From: Spirogloea muscicola | Lineage: Eukaryota; Streptophyta; Zygnematophyceae; Spirogloeales; Spirogloeaceae | DNA: 31,667 nt | Assembly (NCBI GenBank): GCA_009602725.1 | Contig: WELB01000044.1 | Coordinates: 779,476 to 811,142, forward strand | Direction of reading: 5' to 3' | In this document: positions 19,125-27,155 of the stretch, piece after piece | Layout of the letters: every line of letters starts with the position of its first letter | Position numbering within the stretch: the stretch's first letter is position 1 | The notes under the pieces: generated by a model | What the model was told of the DNA's origin: nothing | Databases searched by the model: none | The model's input: only the letters and a program-made list of their open reading frames with translations | Position numbers and translations under genes: made by a program

Positions 19125-19878
19125 GCCTTGTACACCACACACTGACGGATCAAGTCAGAGGCGGCAGACATATCGCGGATCCATACTGGCAAGATAATAC
19201 TCAGAAGGACCAGTGCTCCAGACCAACAAGCAAGCATAAAAGAACGTGTGCCATACCTCCAAACCACAAGCAGCAGGAGGGAGGGACCGGGAGTGGAACA
19301 CGACCAGCTCCTTGCACACAGCCAGACTTCGCCCGCCCAACGGCGACGAATTTAACATCCGTGCCATACAGGCCGGCAATCCCCCGGTCACAGGTGGTTT
19401 ACGCAGGCAAGAGCTGACCTGGCAATATATATTGCTGCCAGGAAGAAGAGCCACTCGGCATCTTGAAGGCCCGGTACGAGGCTGTCGAAGGCGAAAGGGT
19501 GGCACCTGTGCCGCTTCGTCACTGACAGTTTCATTTACTGTGTGAATCTGAGTATTTTCCACTCGAAAGAGGAAAATTGATCCAGAATTCAGAGAGATGC
19601 TTGCACTGCCGTAGAAGGACTCTTACGAGACTGGCTAGATGCAAGAACTCCTCTACTAATAATGTAATGACCCGGTTCCTGTACACACAGTCAGGGTCAG
19701 AGCGTCGTTCGGTTCGGACACAGGAGATTTCTAAGACAAACTCTCTTACATCTTACAGAGTGGAACGCCAGCGCACACAGCGCAGCGGAAGACTTACCCT
19801 GAGGCACTGCCAGAAGGCGGTGACGCTACTGAGGGTCAGTAGCTGTCCCCACATGGGGCGCAGCCACTAGCACTCACA
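18363..19878 (-). mobile_element. Ty3/gypsy-like retrotransposon, minus copy, truncated after gag
   Basis: In minus orientation: LTR 19878-19663, leader, gag start 19124, gag to about 18363. It ends at the same gag region as the plus copy, so the pair forms an inverted repeat of about 3 kb with virtually no spacer. Confidence 0.75.
19663..19878 (-). repeat. LTR of the minus gypsy-like copy
   Basis: Read on the minus strand it runs from TGTGAGTGCTAGTGGC to GGAACCGGGTCATTACA. It shares CTGACCCTCAGT, GCCTCAGGGTAA, CGCTGCGCTGTGTGCGC and CTGACTGTGTGTACA with the other LTR in the same order. Confidence 0.65.
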
Positions 19879-20049
19879 GAGAGCCGGCGAGGCCCGCAGC
19901 GACGAGCTGTGGCGATGGGCTGAGCAGCCGGCGGCTGCAGCAGCAGGCAGCAGGAGGTACCTCTTCTCTCGGCGTTGCTGGTCCGACTGCGGGGTTACTA
20001 AGCTCCCCTCCGCTGTGGGTTCGTGCATAGCTTCGTGGTTTAGGCGCCT

Positions 20050-20112
20050 CTCGGCTCTTTGGAAGTTGTCCATTCTTTTTGGACTGGCCTTTCACAGCCA
20101 CTGCCTTTGATT
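20050..20112 (+). repeat. LINE-tail hairpin repeat, plus orientation
   Basis: CGGCTCTTTGGAAGTTGTCC, ATTCTTTTTGGACTGGCC, TTTCACAGCCACTGCC. Nearly complete; one stem base (GGACTG for GGGCTG) is changed. Confidence 0.75.
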
Positions 20113-20490
20113 GTAGGAGCTGTTGTGACTGCGGAGTCCGGGGCCAAGGCTGGGGAACGGATGGCGGAGTGGACGGATCAGATGGCCGAAGCCATGGTGC
20201 GCGAGCGCAGCCGCTGCCTCCGAGACCGTCGCTGCACGCCACCTTCGGGACACGCGTCGCCACCCCAACACCCCGAGTAGTCAATGAAAGCCCCCCCCCT
20301 TACGAACTACGGCCCTCATGATTGCGGCACGCCCATGTTGCTTGTCCTGTCAATCTTGGCAGCCATCGCCGCCGCCGTCCGCCCCCGCGGCGCTCCAGCA
20401 GCGCCACCACCACGCTGCCACCATAGGCGAAGTCCTAGCTTGGGACCTCACCCCTCCTCCTCGAGCTTTCGCTGGTGGTATAAGGGCTTG
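20113..20490. other. Unassigned GC-rich region
   Basis: A plus frame (to 20280) and several others are open, but no family is recognised and no splice-supported exon is seen. Confidence 0.25.
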
Positions 20491-20499
20491 TCATTTGCC

Positions 20500-20640
20500 G
20501 TCTGAGTTTCGGACACTTAGCGACCTCTACGTGCTGACTCTAGGTCACTGAGCGGGTCAGCTTAGCAGCAGGTGATGTACATCGGCCAATGTGCTTGCCT
20601 TGGCCACTCAGGCCTCCATCACTCGATACGCACTCCATCT
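20500..20640 (+). mobile_element. 5'-truncated LINE 3' end (family 2 UTR)
   Basis: GACCTCTACGTGCTGACTC, TAGGTCACTGAGCGGGTCAG, CTTAGCAGCAGGTGATGTAC, then AATGTGCTTGCCTTGG and CACTCAGGCC. It matches 11407-11510 closely, so both are 3' ends of one LINE subfamily. Confidence 0.75.
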
Positions 20641-21092
20641 TCCCTCTCCCTGGCGCTCGCACGCTCAGCGGAGCTGTGCGCACCGCGGCGTAATGCAGGC
20701 TTGCACTCGCTGATTGGAGCGACCAGCACTTCCTGATTGGGGAGGCCGAGTCAAAGCGGCAGAGACAGAAGGTAGTGTTCCAGGAACCCTGGCTCCAGGT
20801 ACCCTGGCTATCTGGGCCTCACCATCCCGCCCTCCAAGTGTGCCGCGTTGTCACCACAGAGCTTGCCGCTCTTCCTCTTGCTGCAAGAGAAGTGCCAGAC
20901 TCCTCCACCTGAGCACCGTCCAAGCTGGGCGTACCTAGACTTGTGGCGGCCGGTGAGCGGCTCCAAGACCAACTAGATCGGTGGCCCACCTTTTAGCTGT
21001 CCAGGACCCCAGCGGACGCAGCAAGCGCCATTACTAACTACTCCGTAGCTGCTTGATTCCATTTGTGCTAGCTAGCTTCAGCGCTTTCCCTG
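20641..21092. other. Intergenic region, no gene recognised
   Basis: It contains a short direct repeat (CAGGAACCCTGGCTC / CAGGTACCCTGGCTA at 20790-20812). No other feature is supported. Confidence 0.25.
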
Positions 21093-21165
21093 GCCCCTTC
21101 GAACTTTGTTTATCTTTTCTGGGCTGGCCTCTCACAGCCACCGCGCTCTCCTGGAAGCGTCTTCT
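21093..21165 (+). repeat. LINE-tail hairpin repeat, plus orientation
   Basis: GGCCCCTTCGAACTTTGTTT, ATCTTTTCTGGGCTGGCC, TCTCACAGCCACCGCGC, TCTCCTGGAAGCGTCTTCTT. Complete with its tail. Confidence 0.75.
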
Positions 21166-21224
21166 TTTGCAGCCCTCGCTCCTATGGTACAAGCCGCTTA
21201 GTTTTCTAGGCTGGCATTTCCGCA

Positions 21225-21430
21225 GACAAATTGCCCTCCTCTTGGCAGGAGGAGGGCAATTTCCGGTTACCAGGACTTCTGCAAGGCTCGATTTTGGCCT
21301 CTCTTCAGTTTCCGTGCGCACCGCGCGCGCCTTCTCTCTTGGCAGGCCCCCTCCGCTTATCTACTAATAGGTTATGTAGGTCTTAAGATGTGCTTGCCTT
21401 TGTACTTGGCCATTTGGCCTTCGTTTGTTT
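21225..21430 (+). mobile_element. LINE 3' UTR fragments (B-type, then a family 2 end)
   Basis: GGTTACCAGGACTTCTGC, AAGGCTCGATTTTGGCC and GTGCGCACCGCGCGCGCC match the B-type UTR. From 21358 CTACTAATAGGTTATGTAG, then GATGTGCTTGCCTTTGTACT, match the family 2 ORF end and UTR at 11420-11495. Confidence 0.6.
21235..21263. repeat. Inverted repeat AATTGCCCTCCT...AGGAGGGCAATT
   Basis: AATTGCCCTCCTCTTGGC is followed directly by AGGAGGAGGGCAATTT, so a 12-bp stem with a short loop can form. Confidence 0.7.
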
Positions 21431-22214
21431 CAAATACACGATATTCCCCTCCGCGGTCAGGGCCGCCGGGGTTCCCCCCTGTCATTACATATCCGTTATT
21501 TAATTCCCAGGTGCGCCGCGGTCCTCCTGGCCGGGCACGGTCGGGGGCGGCGGGTTGCGCCGCGGTCGAGCCCAGCCACCTGAAGCCCCCTGTACGGTAT
21601 GGGATGCCGCCCTCCCACGCCGCATGGCTGCCGCTCCTCCCGGGCCGAGTGTGCGCCACACGTTCTCTCCACGTGGCAGTCATTCGCGAGTCCCGTGAAG
21701 GAGCGCCCCTGCCACTATTGCCATCTTGTCGTGTGCAGGCCGGTCAACGCCGCACAGTTGCCGCGTGGCGCCCGCTCCGGCGCCGCCGGCGGGCCCCCCC
21801 GTCGCGCCACCCTGGCGGCTCGCTGGTGCCGGCACGCACGTGCCGGCGCGCCCGCTGGCAAGGGGCGGACTGCCGCCCGCCAGCAGGGGGCGGACTGCCG
21901 CCCGCCCCAGATGCGGCCTGCAATAGACAAGCCGCCCGCCCACGTTGCCCTCCCTGACTGAACCCTGAGCTCGAGCCCCCCTTTGGGCCTCCTTGTAGCG
22001 GCCACTGGCCTTGCTGACGGCTCTGTCCCTCCTCTTGTTGGGGGCTTCTGCAGACACCTGTCCACACTCTCGGGCTGACCCTTCATGGCGCTTCCGGGCA
22101 ACCCCCTTACGAACGACCCTTCGCTCCATCCATTAAGTAATTGTCCAACTGGGAAAAGATTTAGGAAAAGTGTATTTGGAAGCCGCTGTTCTCCTTTTTT
22201 GGAGAAGCGCTTTC
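21431..22214. other. GC-rich unassigned region with a tandem repeat
   Basis: Long overlapping frames on both strands come from high GC. At about 21863-21905 the unit GGGGCGGACTGCCGCCCGCC is present twice in tandem, and GCCGGCACGCACGTGCCGGC (21828-21847) is a near-perfect palindrome. No conserved protein is recognised. Confidence 0.35.
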
Positions 22215-22404
22215 TGGCCCATTCGGACCTTCGTCAAATATTTGGACCGGCTGTTCACAGCCCTTGCCCCTTTCTGGAGAGCCATTTCTCTTGTTTTCAC
22301 TCCTCCAGACTTCTCACAGCCCTCGCCCCATGTGACAGAGCTTACTCTCTTTCCGTGGCTGGCCTACTACATTCTCCGCTCACTTACTCGTGGTTATTAA
22401 GTTG
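22215..22404 (+). mobile_element. LINE 3' end with hairpin repeats upstream
   Basis: CGGACCTTCGTCAAATATTT and GGACCGGCTGTTCACAGCCC, then CTTGCCCCTTTCTGGAGAGC are a hairpin unit, followed by a partial one (CTTCTCACAGCCCTCGCCCC, 22309). The frame then ends SLTRGY-stop (CACTTACTCGTGGTTATTAA at 22380-22400), the conserved LINE ORF end. Confidence 0.65.
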
Positions 22405-22461
22405 ATTCATCCTACCGGGCTTAACTACCTCTTTCCCTGCAGCGAGCAACTCAGATACTCA
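22405..22461 (+). mobile_element. 5' part of a resident LINE 3' end, split by the next element
   Basis: CTTTCCCTGCAGCGAGCAAC then TCAGA matches CTTTCCCTGCAGCGAGCTAC / TCAGA at 25196-25220, which encodes the SFPAASYSD of a LINE C-terminus. Its continuation (GATCTGATGTTGCTCACTC) is found only after 24603, so the 22462-24602 element interrupts it. Confidence 0.65.
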
Positions 22462-24498
22462 GAGGCGGTTGTCCACGGGGTGCGGGCTTCCCTCGACTTG
22501 CACCCGGAGTGGGTCGTGCTGGCGGTGGACGTCCGCAATGCCTTAAAATGCGTCGACCGCGCCACAGTCGCCGAGGAGCTCCGTGCGGCCTTCCCCACCC
22601 TGCTGCCGTTCTTTCGGCTGGGCTACGGCCAGCCCAGTGATCTGCTATGGCGGCATGGAGCCGGAGGGGTGGAGGTCCTTCAGTCTTCCACGGGCACGCG
22701 TCAAGGGGACCCGCTGGCGGGGTATTTCTTCGCGCTGGCCCACGACCGCGCCCTGAAGGCCACGGCAGCTGCTCACCCGGGCGTCCTCATGCCAACGTAT
22801 GCCGACGACACCTCCCTGGTCGGGCAACCAGACGAGGTCCTGGCTGCCTTCGCCACGCTCGAGGAGCAGCTGAAGGAGATCGGCCTGGACATCCGAGGGT
22901 CGAAGTGCAGCGCCTGGTCCCCCCAAGGGTTGCCAGCCCTCCTCCGCCTTCCCTCCGGCTGTCAGACACCTGCCGGGGGCCTCACCCTCCTCGGGGTTCC
23001 ATTGGGCTCACCTGCCTTCGTGGACGAGCAGCTGCGCAGCAAGCTGCAGGAGCACCTCCAGCCGGCGGCCCGCCTCCCTGAGCTGCATGATATGCAGCTG
23101 GGGCTTGCCATGCTGACGCGCAGCATAGCCCACCGTCCCCTGTACCTGGCTCGAGCCCTCCCCCCCTCCCCGGCGACGCAGGCCGCCTATGCAACTTTCG
23201 ATGCAGGTATCCTGGCCTGCACAGCGGCCCTGGTCCAACACCCGGCCTTCCTGGAGACGCCGGCTGCTGTGCACCAGGCCTCCCTGCCTGTGAGCCGAGG
23301 GGGTCTGGGCTGCCGCCCGCTGGCTCGTGCCTGCCGGGCAGCACACCTGGGGAGTTGGGCGCAGGTTGCGGCTTCGGTGGCTCAGCGTTTCATCCGGCAT
23401 GGGGGTCGCCTCCTGGAGCAGGCGGCCGCGGACGTGGAGACTGGCACGCTGCCTTTCCAGACGGCTCTCCGCTCAGCCCGGGATGAGCTGCTTGCGGATC
23501 ATCCCGCCCTGGTGCCACGGGCCGTCCCGTTCGCTCACCTCGCGCGCACGGCCGACCTGCGGGCCCAAGCTCGCTGCATGGCGGAGGTAGATGCGGCGTC
23601 TTTCTCCACGGCGCTGGGGCTTTTGCCTCCAGCCGACCTCCGGGGGCGCGCGCGACTGCTCTCGGCGTCCTCACCAGGGGCGGCTGCTTGGCTGTCGGCT
23701 CTGCCGATCCACGACGCGCTCCGGATGCCGGACGCCGCATTCCGAACGGCGGTGCACCGCCTCCTCGGCCTCCACCCACCATGCCTAGGTGGAGTACAAC
23801 AGTGCGAGTGCGGCGAGCGCAGCCCGGACGCGGCGTCACTGGCAGCTCACATGCTCCGATGCGCACGGGGAGGGGAGCGGACCGGCACACACGACCTGCT
23901 CCGGAACGCGATGTTTGGCATATTTGTCGAAGCCGGTTACACTGTGGCGCTGGAGAACTCCAGCATCATGCCTCTGACTGCTGGGGCGGACGGCCGCCTC
24001 CACACCCGGCGCGCCGATCTCGTCGCTAGCGCGCTCGGCGGGGGGCCTCGGCTCATTGCCGACGTCGTCACAACGGACTCCTTGGATTCCAGGAGCGCAA
24101 CACGCTCGGCGGAGGAGGCGGGCTACGCCGTCCGCCAAGCGGCCGCCGCAAAGGAGCGCAAGTACTCAGATCACCCGGTAGGCGACGAGTTTATCCCACT
24201 CGCCGTCGACGTACACGGCGCCTTTGGCGCCAAATGGCTGGACCTCCTTCACCGCCTTGCGCGGCGAGCAGCGGCCCGCCGCGACGGGCAGCAAGGCGAG
24301 CAGCCTGGCTTCCATGTCGCCGGGTCCCTCGCCCAAGTTTACCGGATGCGCCTGGCCGTCTCTTTGCAGCGGTCCCTAGCTTTTGCGGTCCACTTGCGCG
24401 CAGGCCGCGCTCTGGCGGCGGCCTCCGGCTTCCGTCAGGGCGACGTCTTTCCGCCTGCTAGCTACTCAGATTTGCATCTACTGACGAGAGGTTACTGA
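22462..24498 (+). CDS. LINE ORF (5'-truncated): reverse transcriptase, CCHC finger, RLE endonuclease
   Basis: A 2-kb open frame without stops. RT motif A is VLAVDVRNALKCVDR (catalytic Asp at 22528), motif B STGTRQGDPLAGY (about 22690), motif C TYADDTSL (about 22795-22820), with GSKCS after it. The fingers and RT motifs before A are absent, so the copy is 5'-truncated. A knuckle follows: CECG (23803), HMLRC (23848) and a following THD. Then comes a restriction-like endonuclease: RADLV (Asp at 24016), IADVVTTD (Asp at 24061) and KERKY (24151), followed by PLAVDVHGAFG. This RT-CCHC-RLE order is that of R2/NeSL/HERO-type LINEs. A further conserved C-terminus (RLAVSLQRSLAFAVHLRAGR ... LLTRGY) recurs in other copies. 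The frame is open upstream to a GTG at 22390, but that part is other sequence. Truncation should make it inactive for retrotransposition. Confidence 0.92.
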   Translation, partial: EAVVHGVRASLDLHPEWVVLAVDVRNALKCVDRATVAEELRAAFPTLLPFFRLGYGQPSDLLWRHGAGGVEVLQSSTGTRQGDPLAGYFFALAHDRALKATAAAHPGVLMPTYADDTSLVGQPDEVLAAFATLEEQLKEIGLDIRGSKCSAWSPQGLPALLRLPSGCQTPAGGLTLLGVPLGSPAFVDEQLRSKLQEHLQPAARLPELHDMQLGLAMLTRSIAHRPLYLARALPPSPATQAAYATFDAGILACTAALVQHPAFLETPAAVHQASLPVSRGGLGCRPLARACRAAHLGSWAQVAASVAQRFIRHGGRLLEQAAADVETGTLPFQTALRSARDELLADHPALVPRAVPFAHLARTADLRAQARCMAEVDAASFSTALGLLPPADLRGRARLLSASSPGAAAWLSALPIHDALRMPDAAFRTAVHRLLGLHPPCLGGVQQCECGERSPDAASLAAHMLRCARGGERTGTHDLLRNAMFGIFVEAGYTVALENSSIMPLTAGADGRLHTRRADLVASALGGGPRLIADVVTTDSLDSRSATRSAEEAGYAVRQAAAAKERKYSDHPVGDEFIPLAVDVHGAFGAKWLDLLHRLARRAAARRDGQQGEQPGFHVAGSLAQVYRMRLAVSLQRSLAFAVHLRAGRALAAASGFRQGDVFPPASYSDLHLLTRGY

Positions 24499-24602
24499 GA
24501 GTTCGCTTACTGCTGTCTCAGTCCTTAGCACTCCGACTCCTTCAGACCTTGTCCATTCTTTTGGGCTGGCCTCTCCCAGCCACCAGTTCATCTGGCCGCG
24601 CT
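22462..24602 (+). mobile_element. LINE copy with RT-RLE ORF, 3' UTR and hairpin
   Basis: The ORF above plus about 100 bp of UTR: CTTCAGACCTTGTCCATTC, TTTTGGGCTGGCCTCTCCC, AGCCACCAG, ending near GGCCGCGCT. The UTR matches 25985-26100. It is inserted into a resident LINE end (22405-22461 / 24603-24704); if it is removed, the flanks rejoin to match 25196-25250. Confidence 0.8.
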
Positions 24603-24704
24603 TGCTCGATCTGATGTTGCTCACTCGTGGGTACTGAGCTTCCCTCTGCATCGTCTATGTATTTTGCATTTTTTAGTGTAGTCCTTCTTCCGGCTCCTCT
24701 TTCG
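24603..24704 (+). mobile_element. 3' part of the resident LINE: ORF end and A-type UTR
   Basis: GATCTGATGTTGCTCACTCG, TGGGTACTGAGCTTCCCTC, TGCATCGTCTATGTATTTTG and TAGTGTAGTCCTTCTTCCGG are nearly identical to 25217-25312. The UTR breaks off after CGGCTCCTCTTTCG, where the next LINE fragment begins, before reaching its hairpin. Confidence 0.75.
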
Positions 24705-25386
24705 TCGAACTCCTCCATAATGCCCATCCAGCTGGGCGCGGATGGCCCACCCCATACACGACGCACCGACCTGGTCGCCATCCCGCCCGGCGGCGGTCCC
24801 CGCATCATCGCTGCTATGGTGACAACTGACTGCATCGACTCCGCCAATCCCACCAGATCGGCGTCGGTTTGCAGGGCACGCGGTCGGCCAGGCGGCCCAG
24901 GGCAAGGAGCGAAAATATGCTGATCACCCGGTTGGGAATGGATTCGCGGCCCTGGCGATGGATGTACACGGGGCTTTCGGCAGCCGCTGGCTGGATCTCC
25001 TTCAGCGGCTTGCCCGCCAGGCCATTGACCGGCGGCCGGGTCTGCCAGGGGCGCCCGGCTTCAACGCCGCCGGTTCGCTCGCACAAGTCTTCCGCATGCG
25101 CCTGGCCGTATCGCTTCAACGCTCCCTTGCCCACGCCGTCCACACGCGAGCAGGCCGTGCTATGGCCGCCGCCTCTGGGTCTCGGCGGAGTGCCTCTTTC
25201 CCTGCAGCGAGCTACTCAGACCTGATGTTGCTCACTCGTGGGTACTGAGCTTCCCTCTGCATCGTCTATGTGTTCTGCAGTGTTTTGTAGTGTAGTCCTT
25301 TTCCGGCTCCTCTTTCTTTGGCTTTGGACATTGTCCATTTTCTTTGGGCTGGCTTTGCCAGCCCCTCTTCTCCATGGGCGCGCACT
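24705..25386 (+). pseudogene. LINE fragment: RLE domain, C-terminus, 3' UTR, hairpin; frameshifted
   Basis: It starts at NSSIMPIQLGADGPPHTRR and continues TDLVAIPPGGGPRIIAAMVT. A frameshift or small deletion around 24865-24875 follows, then GHAVGQAAQGKERKYADHPV, then MDVHGAFGSRWLDLLQRLAR to SYSDLMLLTRGY-stop at 25248. The first endonuclease block (I-A-A-M for I-A-D-V) has lost its Asp. The 3' UTR (25249-25340) leads to GGACATTGTCCATTTTC and a perfect stem-loop GGGCTGGCTTTGCCAGCCC. It is a dead, 5'-truncated relative of the 22462 copy. Confidence 0.85.
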
Positions 25387-25423
25387 TCTTCTGCCGTAAT
25401 TGCAGCTTAGCTCGTATTTTGAA

Positions 25424-25497
25424 CCCTTCGAACCTTGTCAATTCTTTACGGGCTGGCTTCTCACAGCCCTTGCCCCCATTGGGAGAGCCACTTCTTC
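25424..25497 (+). repeat. LINE-tail hairpin repeat, consensus-like copy
   Basis: CCCTTCGAACCTTGTCAATTC, read as CCCTTCGAACC + TTGTCAATTC, then GGGCTGGCTTCTCACAGCCC, TTGCCCCCATTGGGAGAGCC, ACTTCTTC. It is the best example of the full unit. No LINE ORF end precedes it. Confidence 0.85.
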
Positions 25498-25539
25498 ATC
25501 CTACACCCGTTCTGACATAGCGCTTTCCCCTGCCCTGGA

Positions 25540-25600
25540 TGGCTTGGCTGTTCACAGCAAATTGCCCCTTCTGGGAGAGCCACTTCTTCCTCCGTACCAG
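25540..25600 (+). repeat. Partial LINE-tail hairpin repeat
   Basis: TTGGCTGTTCACAGC, AAATTGCCCCTTCTGGGAGAGCC (given as AAATTGCCCC and TTCTGGGAGAGCC), ACTTCTTCC. The tail is intact and the leading block missing. Confidence 0.65.
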
Positions 25601-25617
25601 CCTACGGAAGAAAGTGG

Positions 25618-25745
25618 CATCTCCCAAAGAAAGTGGCTCCCAAAAGAGACAAAAGGGAAGGAAAAATGCTGTGCCAAAAGAGGGCGATGGCTGTGAAAAT
25701 GCCAACCCAAAAGGAAATGGGCAAGGTCCGAAGGGGCCGGAAGCC
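25618..25745 (-). repeat. LINE-tail hairpin repeat, minus orientation
   Basis: AAGTGGCTCCC...GGCGATGGCTGTGAAAATG, CCAACCC, then GGGCAAGGTCCGAAGGGGCC. It contains an insertion between the tail and the hairpin. Confidence 0.65.
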
Positions 25746-25789
25746 CGACAGCCCTGCGTGCAGCCAGAGAAGAAAAGAGAAACAGCTCT

Positions 25790-25850
25790 TCCAAATTGAC
25801 AGCAATGGCCGGCCCAAAGGAATGGACAAGGTCTGGAAGGGCCGGATAAT
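25790..25850 (-). repeat. LINE-tail hairpin repeat, minus orientation
   Basis: GACAGCAATGGCCGGCCC, AAAGGAATGGACAAGGTC, TGGAAGGGCCGG. The leading block is perfect and the stem is altered. Confidence 0.7.
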
Positions 25851-25902
25851 AATCGAAAAATCGCTTCCAAATTGACAGCAGTGGTTGTGAGTCCCCTTGG
25901 CT

Positions 25903-26097
25903 GCGGCCTCCGGTTTCCGTCAGGGCGACGTCTATCCGCCTGCTAGCATTTCGATGTGCACTTACTGACTAGAGGTTACTGAGAGCCCCCTTGCTGCCGT
26001 CTTAGCACCTAGTACCTTGCTTTTTGCGCCATCCGGCTCCTTCAGACCTTGTCCATTCCTTTGGGCTGGCTTCTCACAGTCACCAGTCTATTTGGCA
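25903..26097 (+). mobile_element. 5'-truncated LINE 3' end, same subfamily as 22462
   Basis: GCGGCCTCCGGTTTCCGTC, AGGGCGACGTCTATCCGCC, TGCTAGC, ACTGACTAGAGGTTACTGAG match 24418-24498 almost base for base. The UTR (CCTTCAGACCTTGTCCATTC, CTTTGGGCTGGCTTCTCACA) matches 24536-24580. Only the last 80 or so bp of the ORF are present. Confidence 0.8.
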
Positions 26098-26099
26098 GC

Positions 26100-26160
26100 G
26101 CTGTAGTCGTGAGAGGCCAGCCCAAAGGAATGGGCAAGGTGTGAAAGTCTGAAAGGGACG
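26100..26160 (-). repeat. LINE-tail hairpin repeat facing the previous one
   Basis: GTGAGAGGCCAGCCCAAAGG, AATGGGCAAGGTGTGAAAG. With 26046-26090 it forms an inverted repeat with arms of over 40 bp and a short spacer. Confidence 0.75.
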
Positions 26161-26499
26161 GATAGAAAAGTGCCACCAGTGCGATCTGCAGCGCAGCTGG
26201 CGGCAGACGAACCGCCAACGGCCGCGCCGCTTTCCCTCAGCTGCCAGGTCCAAGAAACTTGCCCAAAGAGACAAGAGAGAATGACTCGTCCAGTAGAGGG
26301 CGATGGCTGTGATCGGCAAATCGCAGACGAAGGAATGAGCAGAAATAGCCGGAAAATCTCAAGCCCCCTCTGATGCGAGTGACTTCCCTGCCTTCGTGCA
26401 AAACAGTGTGGAATATATGCGCAAAACAGTGGAAAATTGGAACTGGGGCTCAAGCCGAGCCAACACACTGTTATGCAAGCGACAAAGAAACAGCTCTTC
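26161..26499. other. Unassigned region with a weak hairpin remnant
   Basis: GGGCGATGGCTGTGATCGGC at about 26297 is a partial hairpin unit. No gene is recognised. Confidence 0.3.
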
Positions 26500-26635
26500 C
26501 AAACGTGAGGCAATGGCTGTGAGAGATTGTACAAGCTCGTCCAAAGGGAGCGAGGGCCGTCAAAGGAAGTGGCAGTGAGGCAATGGGGGCAAGGGCTGTG
26601 ATAAGCCAGCCCGAAAAGAATTGACGGCGAGGGCC
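26500..26635 (-). repeat. Hairpin repeats (one partial, one good), minus orientation
   Basis: A partial unit AGGCAATGGCTGTGAGAG (26511) precedes a good one: GGGGGCAAGGGCTGTGATAA, GCCAGCCC, GAAAAGAATTGACGGC (26585-26625). Confidence 0.65.
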
Positions 26636-26950
26636 GTCGTAGGCCAGAGAATGCGGAGAGACTGTTATTCTCTGGGCAAAGCTTCCCTTTCCAATGGCAG
26701 CTGTGGGACGCAGCGCGGCGGTTGGTCTCCCGCCGCCAGCTCGGCGCCAGGCGCTGCTCCCACCAGTGGCGCTCCCCGTGGCTGCGCGCTGGGCAGTGAG
26801 CGACCAGCGACGAGGGTGGGAGGCGTCGCCGATGGCGCGCTTCCCGCCTCCGTCCACCACCGGTTGTCGTGGCCGACGGACTATTGCTGGGAGGTCTAAC
26901 CTTGACGGCGTGTGACGCAGTGAGGGCTGTCGTGCACGACGACGGCCTAT
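26636..26950. other. GC-rich unassigned block
   Basis: Frames are open on both strands. No motif or splice evidence supports a gene. Confidence 0.25.
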
Positions 26951-26951
26951 T

Positions 26952-27155
26952 TGTGTCGATCTGACTATCTGACTGAGCTGGCCTGGCTTGACACGTGGAT
27001 TCCTGCGGCTGAGGCATACAGTTGTGGGTGTGATTCGAGCCAAGGGTGGGACCTCCTCCAAATCTCCGAGATCGAGGCGACCGCTCATCATATGAGGACT
27101 ACAACAACGGAGCGACTACAAGGGCCAAAGCCCACGCACGACAGGCAGGAGCTGC
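26952..27155 (+). repeat. Dispersed repeat R3, copy 2
   Basis: A direct-orientation copy of 15937-16145, about 11 kb away. CCTGGCTTGACACGTGG, GAGATCGAGGCGACCGCTCA and GAGCGACTACAAGGGCCAAAG (as GAGCGACTACAA + GGGCCAAAG) mark the alignment. Confidence 0.65.

Noticed and set aside
22390-22461. GTG start and first 24 codons of the RT frame
   Set aside because: These codons derive from a resident LINE end and unrelated sequence, not from the RT element, and the frame has no ATG. The element is truncated within the RT.
26088-27017. 309-codon open frame on the minus strand
   Set aside because: It runs through three hairpin-repeat copies and part of repeat R3, so it is a by-product of repeat sequence.
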